From Flintibacter muris (GTDB lineage: Bacteria; Bacillota; Clostridia; Oscillospirales; Oscillospiraceae): DNA of 64,000 nt. Below the pieces are notes generated by a model. The model was not told where the DNA came from. It saw only the letters and a list, made by a program, of their open reading frames with translations, and ran no database searches. A program made the translations under genes and the position numbers. The stretch covers positions 1-64,000 of the forward strand of contig NZ_CALPCP010000006.1 of assembly GCF_943192995.1 (NCBI RefSeq), given 5' to 3'. Below, piece after piece: positions 16,829 to 25,269 of this stretch (within the stretch, counting starts at the first letter, position 1; each line of letters opens with the position of its first letter).

Positions 16829-19800
16829 GTGTTTAAGATGGCAGAGGAAAAGAGCATGAACCCGGAATCCTTTGACCAGGATTCGGTGATGATCTACATC
16901 GATCCTAAGGTCATGAGCAGTCTGAACGATATGGCCGAGAAGAAGCAGGAGGACCTGAAGGCCCTGCGCGAGGCCGCCGAGGACGGTGATCTGGACGCCC
17001 AGTACCGTCTGGGCCGCAGCTACTACTACGGGGACGACGGAGCCCCAAAGGACGAGGAGAAGGCCTTTTACTGGTTCCAAAAGGCCGCCGAGGGAGACAG
17101 CATTGCCGCCCAGTACTATCTGGGGGTGTGCTGTGTCCGGGGCATCGGTACTGAGGTGGATATGGTCCGGGGGGCAGAGCTGTTCACCGCGGCGGCGGAG
17201 GAGGGCTACGCCCCCGCCATCACCGAGCTGGGGCTGTGCTACGAGCTGGGCCACGGCGTGGAGATGGACAAGGGAAGGGCCGCCGAGCTGTACCAGGAGG
17301 CCGCCGACCAGGACTATGCCCCTGCCCAGTGCAACCTGGGATACTTCTACTACCAGGGCATCTACTTTGAGGAGAACAATGAGGCGGCGGCGGAGCTGTT
17401 TGCCAAGTCGGCCCAGCAGGGCTATCCCCGGGCCCAGGTGCTGATGGGGGAGTGCTTTGAAAACGGTTTTGGCGTGGAGAAGGACGTGGAAAAGGCCCTG
17501 GAGCTCTACCGGGCCGCCTACGACCAGCACTACCCAGACGGGGCCTGCACCCTGGGGCTGTGCTACGAGTCGGGCGTAGGCGTGGAGGAGGACAAGGCCA
17601 GAGCGGTAGAGCTGTACCGCCAGGCCGCCGACCAGGGTTTTCCCCCGGCCATGTGCAACCTGGGCTTTTGTTACTACATAGGCATTGGCGTGGAGGAGAA
17701 CGCCGAAGAGGCGGTAAAGTGGTTTGAAAAGGCCGCCGAACGGGAGTACCCCCGGGCCATGTTTTTGCTGGGCGAGTGCTATGACCGGGGCTGGGGCGTG
17801 GAACAGAACTACGACCGGGCCGTCAAGCTGTATCAGAGCGCGGCGGACAAGGAATATACCTCCGCCTATTGTTCCCTGGGGCTGTGCTACGAGCTGGGCC
17901 AGGGAGTGGAGAAGGACCTGAACAGGGCGGTGGAGCTGTACCGCCAGGCCGCCGACCGGGGAATGCCCCGGGCCCAGTGCAATTTGGGCTTTTGCTACTA
18001 CACCGGAATCGGCGTGGAGGAGAACGAGACGGAGGCCGTCAAATGGTTTGAGAAGGCCGCAGAGCAGGACTACCCCCGGGCCATGCAGCTGCTGGCCGAG
18101 TGCTATGAAAACGGCTACGGTGTGGAGAAGGACATCAACAAAGCGGTGGAACTGTACACTAAGTCGGCGGATGTGGGCTATCCGCCCGCTCTGTGTGCGC
18201 TGGGGCTGTGCTATGAGCTGGGTACCGGCGTGGAGGAGAACAAGATCAGAGCTGTTGAGCTGTACCGCCAGGCCGCCGAGAAGGGTGACGCCCGTGCCCA
18301 ATGCAACCTGGGCTACTGCTACTACGTAGGTATCGGGGTGGAAGAGAACAACGAGGAAGCCGTCAAGTGGTTTGCCAAGTCCGCCGAGGACGGCTATCCC
18401 AGAGGGATTCAGCTGCTGGGCGAGTGCTACGACCGGGGCTACGGTGTGGAGCCGGATATAGAAAAAGCCGTTCAGCTCTACCAGCAGGCCAGCGATAAGG
18501 GCAACGTGCCCGCCATGTGCTCTCTGGGATTGTGCTATGAGCTGGGCCGGGGGGTAGAGGAGGACAAGGACAAGGCCAGAGAGCTCTACCTCAGGGCCGC
18601 CGAGCGGGGCTATCCCCGTGCCCAGTGCAACCTGGGTTACTTCTACTACCAGGGGATCGGCGTGGAGGAGGACAACGATGAGGCTGTCAAGTGGTTCACC
18701 AAGGCCGCCGAGGACGGTTATCCCCGGGCCCAGCAGCTGCTGGGCGAGTGCTATGAAAACGGCTATGGCGTGGAGAAGGACGAGGCCAGAGCTGCGCAGC
18801 TGTACGCTATGGCCCACCGGGCGGGCTTTGTCCCGGCCACCTGCGCGCTGGGGCTGTGCTATGAGTACGGCGACGGGGTAGAGAAAGATATGTCCAAGGC
18901 GATTGCGCTGTACCGCCAGGCCGCCGAGCAGGGCTATCCCCGTGCTCAGTGCAATCTGGGCTTCTGCTACTACCGGGGAATCGGTGTGGAAGAGGACGAC
19001 AACGAGGCTGTCAAGTGGTTTATCCAGGCCGCCGGGCAGGACTACCCCCGGGCCATGAGCCTGCTGGCGGAATGCTACGAAAACGGCTACGGCGTGGAAA
19101 AGGATATCCACAAGGCTGTGGAGTGGTATCAGAAGGCGGCGGAGATGGGTTATCCTCCCGCCCAGTGCTCCCTGGGGCTGTGCTACGAGCTGGGCGACGG
19201 GGTGGAGATGGATAAGGCCCGCGCTGTGGAGCTGTACCATCAGGCCGCCCGCCAGGGCCACGCCCGCTCCCAGTGCAACCTGGGCTTCTGCTACTACCAG
19301 GGGATCGGTGTGGAGGAGGACAACGACCAGGCCTTCCAGTGGTTTGAGAAATCCGCTGCCCAGGGCTACCCCCGGGCCATGCAGCTGCTGGGTGAGTGCT
19401 ATGAGAACGGCTACGGCGTTCAAGAAGACATTATGAAGGCGGTGGAGCTGTACCGCCAGGCCCATGAGAAGGGCAGCGCCGCGGCCACCTGTTCTCTGGG
19501 GCTGTGCTACGAGCTGGGCCAGGGCGTGGAGGAGGACAAGGCCCACGCCGTGGAGCTATACCGCCAGGCGGCGGAGCGGGGCCTGCCCCGAGCTCAGTGC
19601 AATCTTGGCTACTGCTACTACACCGGAATCGGCGTGGCGGAGGACGATCTGGAGGCTGTAAAGTGGTTCCAGAAGGCCGCCGGACGGGGCCAGGCCAGGG
19701 CGCTGTTCCTGTTGGGGGAGTGCTACGAAGAGGGCCACGGCGTCCAGGTGGATATGGAAACGGCCCGGGAGTATTATCAAAAGGCTGCTGACAAGGGCTA

Positions 19801-19978
19801 TCAGAGCGCCCAGGATGCGCTGAAGCGGCTGAACGGGGAGGTTGTTCCCACCTCGGCCTACTCCTATGTTGCGCCCTCTCCGGCGGCTCAGCCCAAGCCC
19901 CCCGCCCCTGCCCCTCAGCCTCCAAAGGCCAAGGAGAAGCCCAAGAGGGGCGGACTGTTCGGATTTTTTAAGAAATAA
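16829..19978 (+). CDS. Giant Sel1-repeat protein (26 repeats)
   Basis: A 1049-residue protein without signal peptide or membrane helix. After a 50-residue leader (with the phrase MIYIDPKVMSSL), residues 51 to about 987 are 26 tandem 36-residue Sel1/TPR-like repeats. From the third repeat on they alternate strictly in three subtypes: LGLCYELGxGVE, QCNLGxCYYxGIGVEE and YPRAxxLLGECYENGYGVE, eight times over, giving a 108-residue (324-bp) super-repeat. Most repeats carry one or two Cys, unusual for Sel1. The tail is Pro/Ala/Lys-rich and ends in a basic-hydrophobic GLFGFFKK. Sel1 arrays are protein-binding scaffolds; the partner is unknown. It follows rpoD by 48 bp with its own AAGGGAG site. Confidence 0.9.
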   Translation: MFKMAEEKSMNPESFDQDSVMIYIDPKVMSSLNDMAEKKQEDLKALREAAEDGDLDAQYRLGRSYYYGDDGAPKDEEKAFYWFQKAAEGDSIAAQYYLGVCCVRGIGTEVDMVRGAELFTAAAEEGYAPAITELGLCYELGHGVEMDKGRAAELYQEAADQDYAPAQCNLGYFYYQGIYFEENNEAAAELFAKSAQQGYPRAQVLMGECFENGFGVEKDVEKALELYRAAYDQHYPDGACTLGLCYESGVGVEEDKARAVELYRQAADQGFPPAMCNLGFCYYIGIGVEENAEEAVKWFEKAAEREYPRAMFLLGECYDRGWGVEQNYDRAVKLYQSAADKEYTSAYCSLGLCYELGQGVEKDLNRAVELYRQAADRGMPRAQCNLGFCYYTGIGVEENETEAVKWFEKAAEQDYPRAMQLLAECYENGYGVEKDINKAVELYTKSADVGYPPALCALGLCYELGTGVEENKIRAVELYRQAAEKGDARAQCNLGYCYYVGIGVEENNEEAVKWFAKSAEDGYPRGIQLLGECYDRGYGVEPDIEKAVQLYQQASDKGNVPAMCSLGLCYELGRGVEEDKDKARELYLRAAERGYPRAQCNLGYFYYQGIGVEEDNDEAVKWFTKAAEDGYPRAQQLLGECYENGYGVEKDEARAAQLYAMAHRAGFVPATCALGLCYEYGDGVEKDMSKAIALYRQAAEQGYPRAQCNLGFCYYRGIGVEEDDNEAVKWFIQAAGQDYPRAMSLLAECYENGYGVEKDIHKAVEWYQKAAEMGYPPAQCSLGLCYELGDGVEMDKARAVELYHQAARQGHARSQCNLGFCYYQGIGVEEDNDQAFQWFEKSAAQGYPRAMQLLGECYENGYGVQEDIMKAVELYRQAHEKGSAAATCSLGLCYELGQGVEEDKAHAVELYRQAAERGLPRAQCNLGYCYYTGIGVAEDDLEAVKWFQKAAGRGQARALFLLGECYEEGHGVQVDMETAREYYQKAADKGYQSAQDALKRLNGEVVPTSAYSYVAPSPAAQPKPPAPAPQPPKAKEKPKRGGLFGFFKK

Positions 19979-19988
19979 CGCAAATAGA

Positions 19989-20016
19989 AGGAGGCTCCCC
20001 GGCTGGGGAGCCTCCT
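19989..20016. terminator. Bidirectional hairpin between Sel1 gene and rnc
   Basis: Inverted repeat AGGAGGCTCCCC / GGGGAGCCTCCT with a 4-nt loop, lying between two convergent genes. Tails are only mildly T-rich. Confidence 0.7.
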
Positions 20017-20025
20017 GGCTGTTTA

Positions 20026-20697
20026 CTACTTGGATAGAGTTTCAATGGCGGCGGCGGCGGCCATCTGCTCGGCCTCCTTTTTGCTGCGCCCTGACCCGGA
20101 GCCGACGGGCTTGCCGTTGAGATCCACTTCCACAAAGAAACGCTTGTTGTGGTCGGGGCCCTCCTCGCCCACCAGACGGTACTGGAGGACCTGTCCGCTC
20201 TCCCGCTGGATCAGCTCCTGAAGGGCGGTCTTGTGGTCCAGGGGCTTGGTGAGGCCGGCGATCTCCCGGGGAAGGATATATTTTTGGACAAACTTCCGGG
20301 CTGAGCCGATGCCGCCGTCCAGATAGATGGCGGCCAGCACGGCTTCCACCGCGTCGGCCTGGATGGAGGGCCGTTCCCGGCCGCCGCCGGAGCTCTCTCC
20401 CTTGCCAAGGCGCAGATACTCCCCCAGGCCCAGTTCCCGGGCCACCTCCACAAGGCTGTCCTCGCACACCAGGGCGGCCCGGGTGCGGGTGAGATCGCCC
20501 TCGGGTAGATCGGGGTGGTTGCGGTACAGGTGGTCGGCCACCACCATGCCCAGAATGGAGTCGCCCAAGAACTCCAGCCGCTCATTGCTGAGCAGCTTGC
20601 CCCGGCTCTCGTTGGCCCGGGAGCTGTGGGTCAGGGCATTTTCCAGCAGAGTGGAATCCTGAAAGGCGTAGCCCAGCTTTTCTTCCAAAGTACTCAT
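20026..20697 (-). CDS. rnc: Ribonuclease III
   Basis: A 223-residue double-strand-specific endoribonuclease that processes rRNA precursors and structured mRNAs. The signature ERLEFLGDSILG (residues about 39-50) carries the catalytic acidic residues; the second acidic site is in ADAVEAVLAAIYLDGG. The C-terminal dsRNA-binding domain ends GSGSGRSKKEAEQMAAAAAI. AAGGAG lies 6 nt before the ATG at 20697. It follows acpP at 84 bp, a typical Firmicute order, with two hairpins in the gap that could be processing sites. Confidence 0.96.
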   Translation of the reverse strand: MSTLEEKLGYAFQDSTLLENALTHSSRANESRGKLLSNERLEFLGDSILGMVVADHLYRNHPDLPEGDLTRTRAALVCEDSLVEVARELGLGEYLRLGKGESSGGGRERPSIQADAVEAVLAAIYLDGGIGSARKFVQKYILPREIAGLTKPLDHKTALQELIQRESGQVLQYRLVGEEGPDHNKRFFVEVDLNGKPVGSGSGRSKKEAEQMAAAAAIETLSK

Positions 20698-20710
20698 TTA
20701 AAACTCCTTG

Positions 20711-20775
20711 GAACCCGCCGCGTCCGCACACAGGCCGGGTTCTTAAATGGTGGAACTCCGCCGAAGGCGGAGTTC
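20711..20775 (-). other. Two hairpins in the acpP-rnc intergenic RNA
   Basis: GAACCCG / CGGGTTC (20711-20742) and the longer GGAACTCCGCC / GGCGGAGTTCC (20752-20775) both lie in the 84-bp gap read on the minus strand. Neither is followed by a T-run, so neither looks like a standard terminator; they would sit in the leader of rnc mRNA. Confidence 0.55.
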
Positions 20776-20781
20776 CGTCGT

Positions 20782-21015
20782 TCAGTCGATTTTATTCTGC
20801 AAAAAACGAACCAGATCGCCCACAGTGGAGATGGAGGAAGCCTCTTCCTCACCCAGTTCCTCAATGCCAAACTCCTCTTCCAGGGCCATGGACAGATCCA
20901 CAATGTCCACAGAGTCGGCGTTCAGGTCGTCGGTAAAAGAGGTATCCATAGTGATGCTGTCGGTGTCAACATTGAATTGCTCGGCAATCAAGGCAGCCAG
21001 CTTTTCAAAGATCAT
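20782..21015 (-). CDS. acpP: Acyl carrier protein
   Basis: A 77-residue acidic acyl carrier protein that holds growing fatty-acyl chains on a phosphopantetheine arm. The attachment motif is ADSVDIVDL with the modified Ser at residue 35, a slight variant of the usual DSLD. A GGAGCGACAC-type ribosome site precedes the ATG at 21015, and a good sigma-A promoter lies just upstream. It is upstream of rnc and probably cotranscribed. Confidence 0.96.
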   Translation of the reverse strand: MIFEKLAALIAEQFNVDTDSITMDTSFTDDLNADSVDIVDLSMALEEEFGIEELGEEEASSISTVGDLVRFLQNKID

Positions 21016-21062
21016 AATGTGTCGCTCCTTTATATATGTGCCTCAGCACTGTTTCTGTCCTT

Positions 21063-21091
21063 ATGATAGGCATATTTGGTTCAACTGTCAA
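21063..21091 (-). promoter_or_regulatory. Sigma-A promoter for acpP
   Basis: On the minus strand: TTGACA, 17-nt spacer, TATCAT. It overlaps the 3' end of the upstream symporter gene, giving acpP-rnc independent transcription. Confidence 0.75.
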
Positions 21092-22478
21092 TAGTTTTTT
21101 CCATTTTCTGCACCTTAAAATTTTTGCCGCCCTGTGTTTGAAGCTGTCGCTTCCACCCGGAAAGGAGGGAAAGTGCCTGGGGCGCAAGGAAAAGCAGGGC
21201 AATCAGGTTGGGCAGGGCCATCAGCGCGTTGCACAGGTCCACCAGCTGCCAGATGACCTGCGGATTCCAGACCGCCCCCGCCAGTGTACAAAGAAGGAAG
21301 ACGGCCCGATAGACGGCCAGCAGCTTTTGGCCCGACAGAAACTCCAGGCACTGCTGGCCGTAGAAGCTCCACCCCAGGATGGAGGAGAAGGCGAACAGCA
21401 GCAGCGACAGAGCCACCGCGCCCTGTCCAAACGGGCCCAGTACAGAGCCGAACGCGGCGGCGGTGAGGGGAGCGCCCGTCAGTGCGTCAGGGGAGGCGGG
21501 TGTCCACACACCGCTGACCAAAATGGCCAGAGCGGTGACGGTACACACCAGCAGGGTGGACAAAAAGACCTCAAAAATGCCCCACATCCCCTGGCGGGCG
21601 GGGTGATCCACACGGGCGGCGCCATGGGCCATGGCGGAGGTGCCCAGTCCCGCCTCGTTGGTGAATACCCCCCGGGCCACCCCGCAGCGCAGGGCGGCGG
21701 ATAAAGTCCAGCCTGCCCCGCCTGCCGCCGCCGCGGAGGGAGAGAGGGCGCAGGAGCAAATGAGCCCCAGTGCCTCGGGGACCCGCTCCCAGTGGTACAA
21801 CAGTACGGCGCATCCACTGCCCAGATACAGCATGGCCATAGTGGGCACCAAAGCGGAGGCCGCCGCCGCGATCCGCCCCAAGCCGCCCGCCATTATCAGT
21901 CCCGCCAGCAGGGCGGTGACAACCCCTGCCAGGAGCCGGGGCAGGCCGAAGGCTGCCTCCAGACTGGAGGCGATGGAGGAGGACTGGATCAGATTTCCCC
22001 CCGCCAAAGTGGCCGGGATGCAGGCCAGACAGAAGCAGGCGGACAGAAAGGGGGAGCCCAGGCCGTCCCGCAGATAGTACATGGGGCCGCCCCGGAGCTG
22101 GCCGTCCGGGCCGGGGCGCTGGTATTTGACAGCCAGCAGTTTTTCGCCGCAACCGGTCATCATACCCAGCAGGGCGGATACCCACATCCAGAACACCGCC
22201 CCCGGTCCGCCCAGGGTGAGGGCGGCGGCCACCCCGGCAATGGAGCCGGTGCCCATAGTGGAGGCCAGAGCGGTGGCCAGGGCCTGGAGCGGAGACAGCC
22301 CGCCAGTCTTCTGCCCCCGCCGCTGAAACAGCGACCCCACCGTAGCCCGCCACCAGGTGCGGCACTCAAAAATTTGAAAAAATCCGGAACCTGCGGAGTA
22401 CACCAGCCCTGTCAGCAAAAACAGCCCCAACAGCCAGGGGTTCCAAAGAGCGTCCGCAAGCCGCGCTAAATAATCCAC
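21081..22478 (-). CDS. Sodium:alanine (AGCS) amino acid symporter
   Basis: A 465-residue, roughly 11-helix carrier of the AGCS family (AlsT/GlyP), which imports alanine or glycine with Na+. Family signatures visible are GTGSIAGVAAALTLGGPGAVFWMW, read here in two parts near residues 75-100 (TMGTGSIAGVAAAL then GGPGAVFWMW), and FTNEAGLGTSAMAHGAA near residue 290. Start is GTG 22478 with GAGGTG upstream. A strong hairpin terminator lies just upstream (22502-22530), so it is a single transcription unit. Confidence 0.92.
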   Translation of the reverse strand: MDYLARLADALWNPWLLGLFLLTGLVYSAGSGFFQIFECRTWWRATVGSLFQRRGQKTGGLSPLQALATALASTMGTGSIAGVAAALTLGGPGAVFWMWVSALLGMMTGCGEKLLAVKYQRPGPDGQLRGGPMYYLRDGLGSPFLSACFCLACIPATLAGGNLIQSSSIASSLEAAFGLPRLLAGVVTALLAGLIMAGGLGRIAAAASALVPTMAMLYLGSGCAVLLYHWERVPEALGLICSCALSPSAAAAGGAGWTLSAALRCGVARGVFTNEAGLGTSAMAHGAARVDHPARQGMWGIFEVFLSTLLVCTVTALAILVSGVWTPASPDALTGAPLTAAAFGSVLGPFGQGAVALSLLLFAFSSILGWSFYGQQCLEFLSGQKLLAVYRAVFLLCTLAGAVWNPQVIWQLVDLCNALMALPNLIALLFLAPQALSLLSGWKRQLQTQGGKNFKVQKMEKTIDS

Positions 22479-22501
22479 CGCATATCACCTCAAAACAAAA
22501 T

Positions 22502-22530
22502 GGGCCGCCCCGCCAAAGGCGGGGCGGCCC
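22502..22530 (-). terminator. Strong GC hairpin upstream of the symporter gene
   Basis: Perfect 13-bp stem GGGCCGCCCCGCC / GGCGGGGCGGCCC with a 3-nt loop. On the minus strand a T-rich tract (ATTTTGTTTTG) follows, so it probably ends transcription arriving from the ECF gene side. Confidence 0.7.
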
Positions 22531-22534
22531 TGAC

Positions 22535-22740
22535 AGACTGATATGCGGCGACGATGAAAAAAATGCTGATACCGCTGAAGAAAAGGGCTGTGATGCGGGG
22601 AAAATACATATTAGCGTGGACAGTTTAGAGCTGTCCCACGCAATTATGGTGACGACTGCCAATGTAACAGATCGAACCGGCGCAATGGATATTGTTGATT
22701 ATTATAATGCAACCGATCATCTGTCTGTACTCAAAAAGGT
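22535..22740 (+). pseudogene. IS5-type transposase remnant
   Basis: One frame reads NADTAEEKGCDAGK then IHISVDSLELSHAI and VTTANVTDRTGAMDIV, which follows the order of a conserved segment of IS5-family DDE transposases (typically ...NTDTAEEKGYDAGKK...HIAVDTxGLPHAI.VTTANVTDR.GA). About 65 codons remain; the part between GK and HI is shortened, and both ends of the gene are gone. On its right it runs into a half copy of a repeat element. The family call is from remembered motifs. Confidence 0.65.
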
Positions 22741-22792
22741 TATGGCCGCCCCTGCAGTTCTGGTACCGGCAATTTTGAAGCTCGTCATAAAT
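22741..22792. repeat. Right half of a TATAGCAA-type inverted-repeat element
   Basis: GGCCGCCCCTGCAG followed by CCGGCAATTTTGAAGC and TCATAAATA closely matches the right end of the full element at 25117-25256. The left half is missing, replaced by the transposase remnant. Confidence 0.6.
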
Positions 22793-22793
22793 A

Positions 22794-23285
22794 TCACCGC
22801 TTCTGCAACCGCTCCAGCAGCTTCCGCAAGGGCACAAACAGCACCAGGGCCAAAGCAAAATTTCCGGCGCAATGGAGCAGATCATAGGGAATCCCGCTGA
22901 GCCACCAGTTCAGGGCAAACAGCGCTCCGCCGAAAAAAAGATAGACGGGGGCGCACAGTGCACCGAAGAGCAGGCCGAACGCACCAGACAGCACGGCCCA
23001 TCCCAAGGGTGAGCGTATATCCCGCAAACTCCAGGCCGCTCCGGCAAGAATCAGCCAGATATACAGATAGTTGACCGACCATATATTGATTCCATACAAC
23101 ACAAATTCCAGAAGTACATAGGTATAAATCGGATAAACTGCCTTTTTTCCAAAGGAAACAGCAAACAGCATAATCATCAAAGACACCGGTTCAATATTGG
23201 GCAGTCCCATCATTGCCACCTTGGCGCCAAAGGTCATACTGCCCAGTATTCCAAACAAGACCAGTTCCCGTGTGTGAAGCTTCAT
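22794..23285 (-). CDS. ECF transporter S component (putative)
   Basis: A small (about 163 residues) integral membrane protein with about six helices, starting MKLHTRELVLFGILGSMTFGAKVAMMGLPNIEPVSLM. The early Asn-Ile-Glu-Pro-Val region and overall hydropathy resemble substrate-specific S components of energy-coupling factor vitamin transporters. It has no ATPase neighbours, as expected when a shared ECF module is used. The adjacent, divergently oriented gene encodes a metal-chelate-type binding protein, hinting at a cobalamin- or cofactor-related substrate, but that is speculation. Start chosen at 23285; an ATG one codon earlier is equally possible. Confidence 0.65.
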   Translation of the reverse strand: MKLHTRELVLFGILGSMTFGAKVAMMGLPNIEPVSLMIMLFAVSFGKKAVYPIYTYVLLEFVLYGINIWSVNYLYIWLILAGAAWSLRDIRSPLGWAVLSGAFGLLFGALCAPVYLFFGGALFALNWWLSGIPYDLLHCAGNFALALVLFVPLRKLLERLQKR

Positions 23286-23370
23286 CATGTGCAACCTTCG
23301 TATTATATTTATTTTTCTAAACAATACCATACTGACGGACGGTCTGCAAGATGTTTCTGTGTTTGGGCGC

Positions 23371-23451
23371 GGAAATCAATTTTGGCACTGTGGGGCGGGC
23401 CGAGTCGTCCCGCCCTACAAATGCGGCGTGATTTTCTGAAAATTGAGTTCC
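23371..23451. repeat. GGAAATCAATTTT-type inverted-repeat element, short inverted copy
   Basis: An 81-bp element with ends GGAAATCAATTTTGGC and (reverse strand) GGAACTCAATTTTCAG. Its reverse complement matches the left arm and right end of the 126-bp elements at 24873 and 57380, lacking part of the middle. It lies between the ECF gene and the binding-protein gene. Confidence 0.8.
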
Positions 23452-23583
23452 GCGGCGCCTGGGCGTATCCTGCCGCATATGTATCAAAGATAAAATCCAC
23501 ACTTCATTTATGGAGCGGGATTTGTTATAATATGTCATTGAGCGTACAGCGAAAGACACGGCAGGATATAAGGAGGTAAAACC

Positions 23584-24534
23584 ATGAATTGGAAACGGAT
23601 TTTTGCGTCCGTGTGTATCTTCGGAGTGCTGATGCAGCCGGGCTGTGCCGGGGCGCCGGAGCCGCAGTCTGACCCTTCGGAGCCGGAGGAGCAGGCGGTC
23701 ACCTTTACAGACGACTTGGGCCGCTCGGTCACTGTACAGCAGCCAGAGCGGGTCGCCGCCCTGATTGGCAGCTTTGCTGACATCTGGTGCCTGGCCGGAG
23801 GACAGGATACCCTGGTGGCCGCGGCGGGGGACACCTGGACCTCATTTGACTTGGGACTGAGCGAGGATGTTTCCAATCTGGGCGGAGTGAAAGAGCCCAA
23901 CCTGGAGCTGCTGCTGGCGGCCCAGCCTGATCTGGTGCTGGCCAGCTGCAACACCGCCGCCGACGTAGAGCTGTTGGAGATTTTTGAACAATCCAACATT
24001 CCCGTGGCCTACTTTGACATCCAGTCCTTTGACGATTATCTGCAAATGCTGGAGATCTGCACCCGGCTGACCGGCTGCCCGGAGAACTACCAGCTCTATG
24101 GCCTGCAAGTACAGCAGCAGGTGGAGCAGGCCATTGCCCGGCAAAAGGGGGAGCCGCCCGCAATTTTGTGCATGCGGGCCACCGGTTCCAGCTGTAAGGT
24201 GAAGGGCAGCACAGACTTTCTGCTGGGCGAGATGCTGGCTGACCTTGGGTGTGTCAATGTGGCCGACGGAAGCTCCCTGCTGGAGGACCTGAGTTTGGAA
24301 GCCATCATTGCCGCCGATCCGGACTATATTTTTGCAGTGCTCCAGGGGGCTGACCCCACCAGGGCTCAGGATATGCTGGAGAGCAGTCTGCTGGACAACC
24401 CCGCATGGAGCTCACTGCGCGCGGTGCGGGAGGGGCGCTTTTATACTCTGGACCATGCGCTCTACAACCTGAAACCCAACGCCAGATGGGGAGAGGCCTA
24501 CCAAAACCTGGCGCAGATTCTCTATCCGGAATAG
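23584..24534 (+). CDS. ABC transporter substrate-binding lipoprotein (BtuF/FepB-like)
   Basis: A 316-residue secreted lipoprotein: signal peptide with a lipobox-like end (VLMQPGCAG), an acidic linker, then a helical-backbone metal-receptor fold (VTFTDDLGRSVTVQQPERVAALIGSFADIWCLAG ... EPNLELLLAAQPDLVLAS; ending NARWGEAYQNLAQIL). This family binds cobalamin, haem or ferric siderophores. No permease or ATPase is adjacent, so it is an orphan or works with a distant transporter. AAGGAGG lies 8 nt before the ATG; a TATAAT at about 23526 gives a plausible promoter. Confidence 0.85.
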   Translation: MNWKRIFASVCIFGVLMQPGCAGAPEPQSDPSEPEEQAVTFTDDLGRSVTVQQPERVAALIGSFADIWCLAGGQDTLVAAAGDTWTSFDLGLSEDVSNLGGVKEPNLELLLAAQPDLVLASCNTAADVELLEIFEQSNIPVAYFDIQSFDDYLQMLEICTRLTGCPENYQLYGLQVQQQVEQAIARQKGEPPAILCMRATGSSCKVKGSTDFLLGEMLADLGCVNVADGSSLLEDLSLEAIIAADPDYIFAVLQGADPTRAQDMLESSLLDNPAWSSLRAVREGRFYTLDHALYNLKPNARWGEAYQNLAQILYPE

Positions 24535-24581
24535 GTGGCGCAGACGTCAAAATAACGGACGTGATATCAACCGCAGTTCGA

Positions 24582-24767
24582 TTACGTCACCTGTTCCCCG
24601 CGTATTTGGGGCAGCGTACGAAACACATAGCTGGCACCCTCCATTTCTCCCCACTGGGTGGAGATTTCATAAATATAGTCCCCATCCCCCAAGGGCTCCA
24701 AAAGGATTGTGTCCCCCTCCATGTCCGCTGCCACTTTCTCAAAATCTGAAACATTTATTTTCTTCAT
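24582..24767 (-). CDS. Small hypothetical protein, 61 aa
   Basis: Starts MKKINVSDFEKVAADMEGDTILLEPLGDGDYIYEIS at 24767 with a strong AGGAGG site, so it is likely expressed. It is soluble and acidic, with no Cys clusters or known motif. It is convergent with the binding-protein gene and probably has its own promoter. I do not recognise the family. Confidence 0.55.
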   Translation of the reverse strand: MKKINVSDFEKVAADMEGDTILLEPLGDGDYIYEISTQWGEMEGASYVFRTLPQIRGEQVT

Positions 24768-24872
24768 GTGATTACTGCCTCCTAAATTTTGTTTTCATGT
24801 ATATAGACGCAAAGCACCCCTTTAATGTTCCTTACTTGTAGGCTTTATTCGATCTTTAAAGAGATTTTTTAC

Positions 24873-24998
24873 GGAAATCAATGTTCAGAACATCCAGTCG
24901 AATTTGTAGGGCAGGACGACTCGGCCCGCCGCCGGTTGACAGCTTTTGCGGACAGCGCGCCGGGGTCGTCGCGCCCTACAGCGTCAAAATTGATTTCC
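24873..24998. repeat. GGAAATCAATTTT-type inverted-repeat element, 126 bp
   Basis: Starts GGAAATCAATGTTCAG and ends AAAATTGATTTCC (inverted ends). Inside are GAATTTGTAGGGC, GACGACTCGGCCCGCCG and GCGCGCCGGGGTCG. The copy at 57380-57505 has the same length and order; 23371-23451 is a shorter inverted copy. No coding capacity: a MITE-like element. Confidence 0.85.
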
Positions 24999-25116
24999 AT
25001 AGCTTTTTTCAAAAGGGACTTGACTTTTTGCTTTTTTATCTGATATACTCGTTTTTGCAACGTGTAGCGTCACCGCGTAATTCCGGTTGATTGCTGCATG
25101 TTGTTTTCATTTGCCC

Positions 25117-25256
25117 TATAGCAATCATCAGATTTGCTGCCATATGTAGGGGCGGCCTTTGGCCGCCCGCCTGTTACAGGTAGGCCCATTTGTTTCTGCG
25201 GGCGGCCGCAGGCCGCCCCTACAGCTTCGGTGTCAGCAATTTTGAAGTTTGCTATA
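25117..25256. repeat. TATAGCAA-type inverted-repeat element, full copy (140 bp)
   Basis: Ends TATAGCAATCATCAG and TTTGAAGTTTGCTATA are inverted repeats of each other, and the interior carries two GC-rich palindromes (GGGGCGGCCTTTGGCCGCCC and GCGGCCGCAGGCCGCCCC). Related copies: 57219-57315, and partial copies at 22741 and 44593. The 576 bp between the genes at 24767 and 25344 consist mostly of this element, the 24873 element and a leader hairpin. Confidence 0.8.
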
Positions 25257-25269
25257 AATACAATTAAAC

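Noticed and set aside
16772-19546. A 924-codon open frame antisense to the Sel1 gene
   Set aside because: It mirrors the repeat periodicity of the sense gene and exists only because the GC-rich repeats avoid stops in that frame; no ribosome site.
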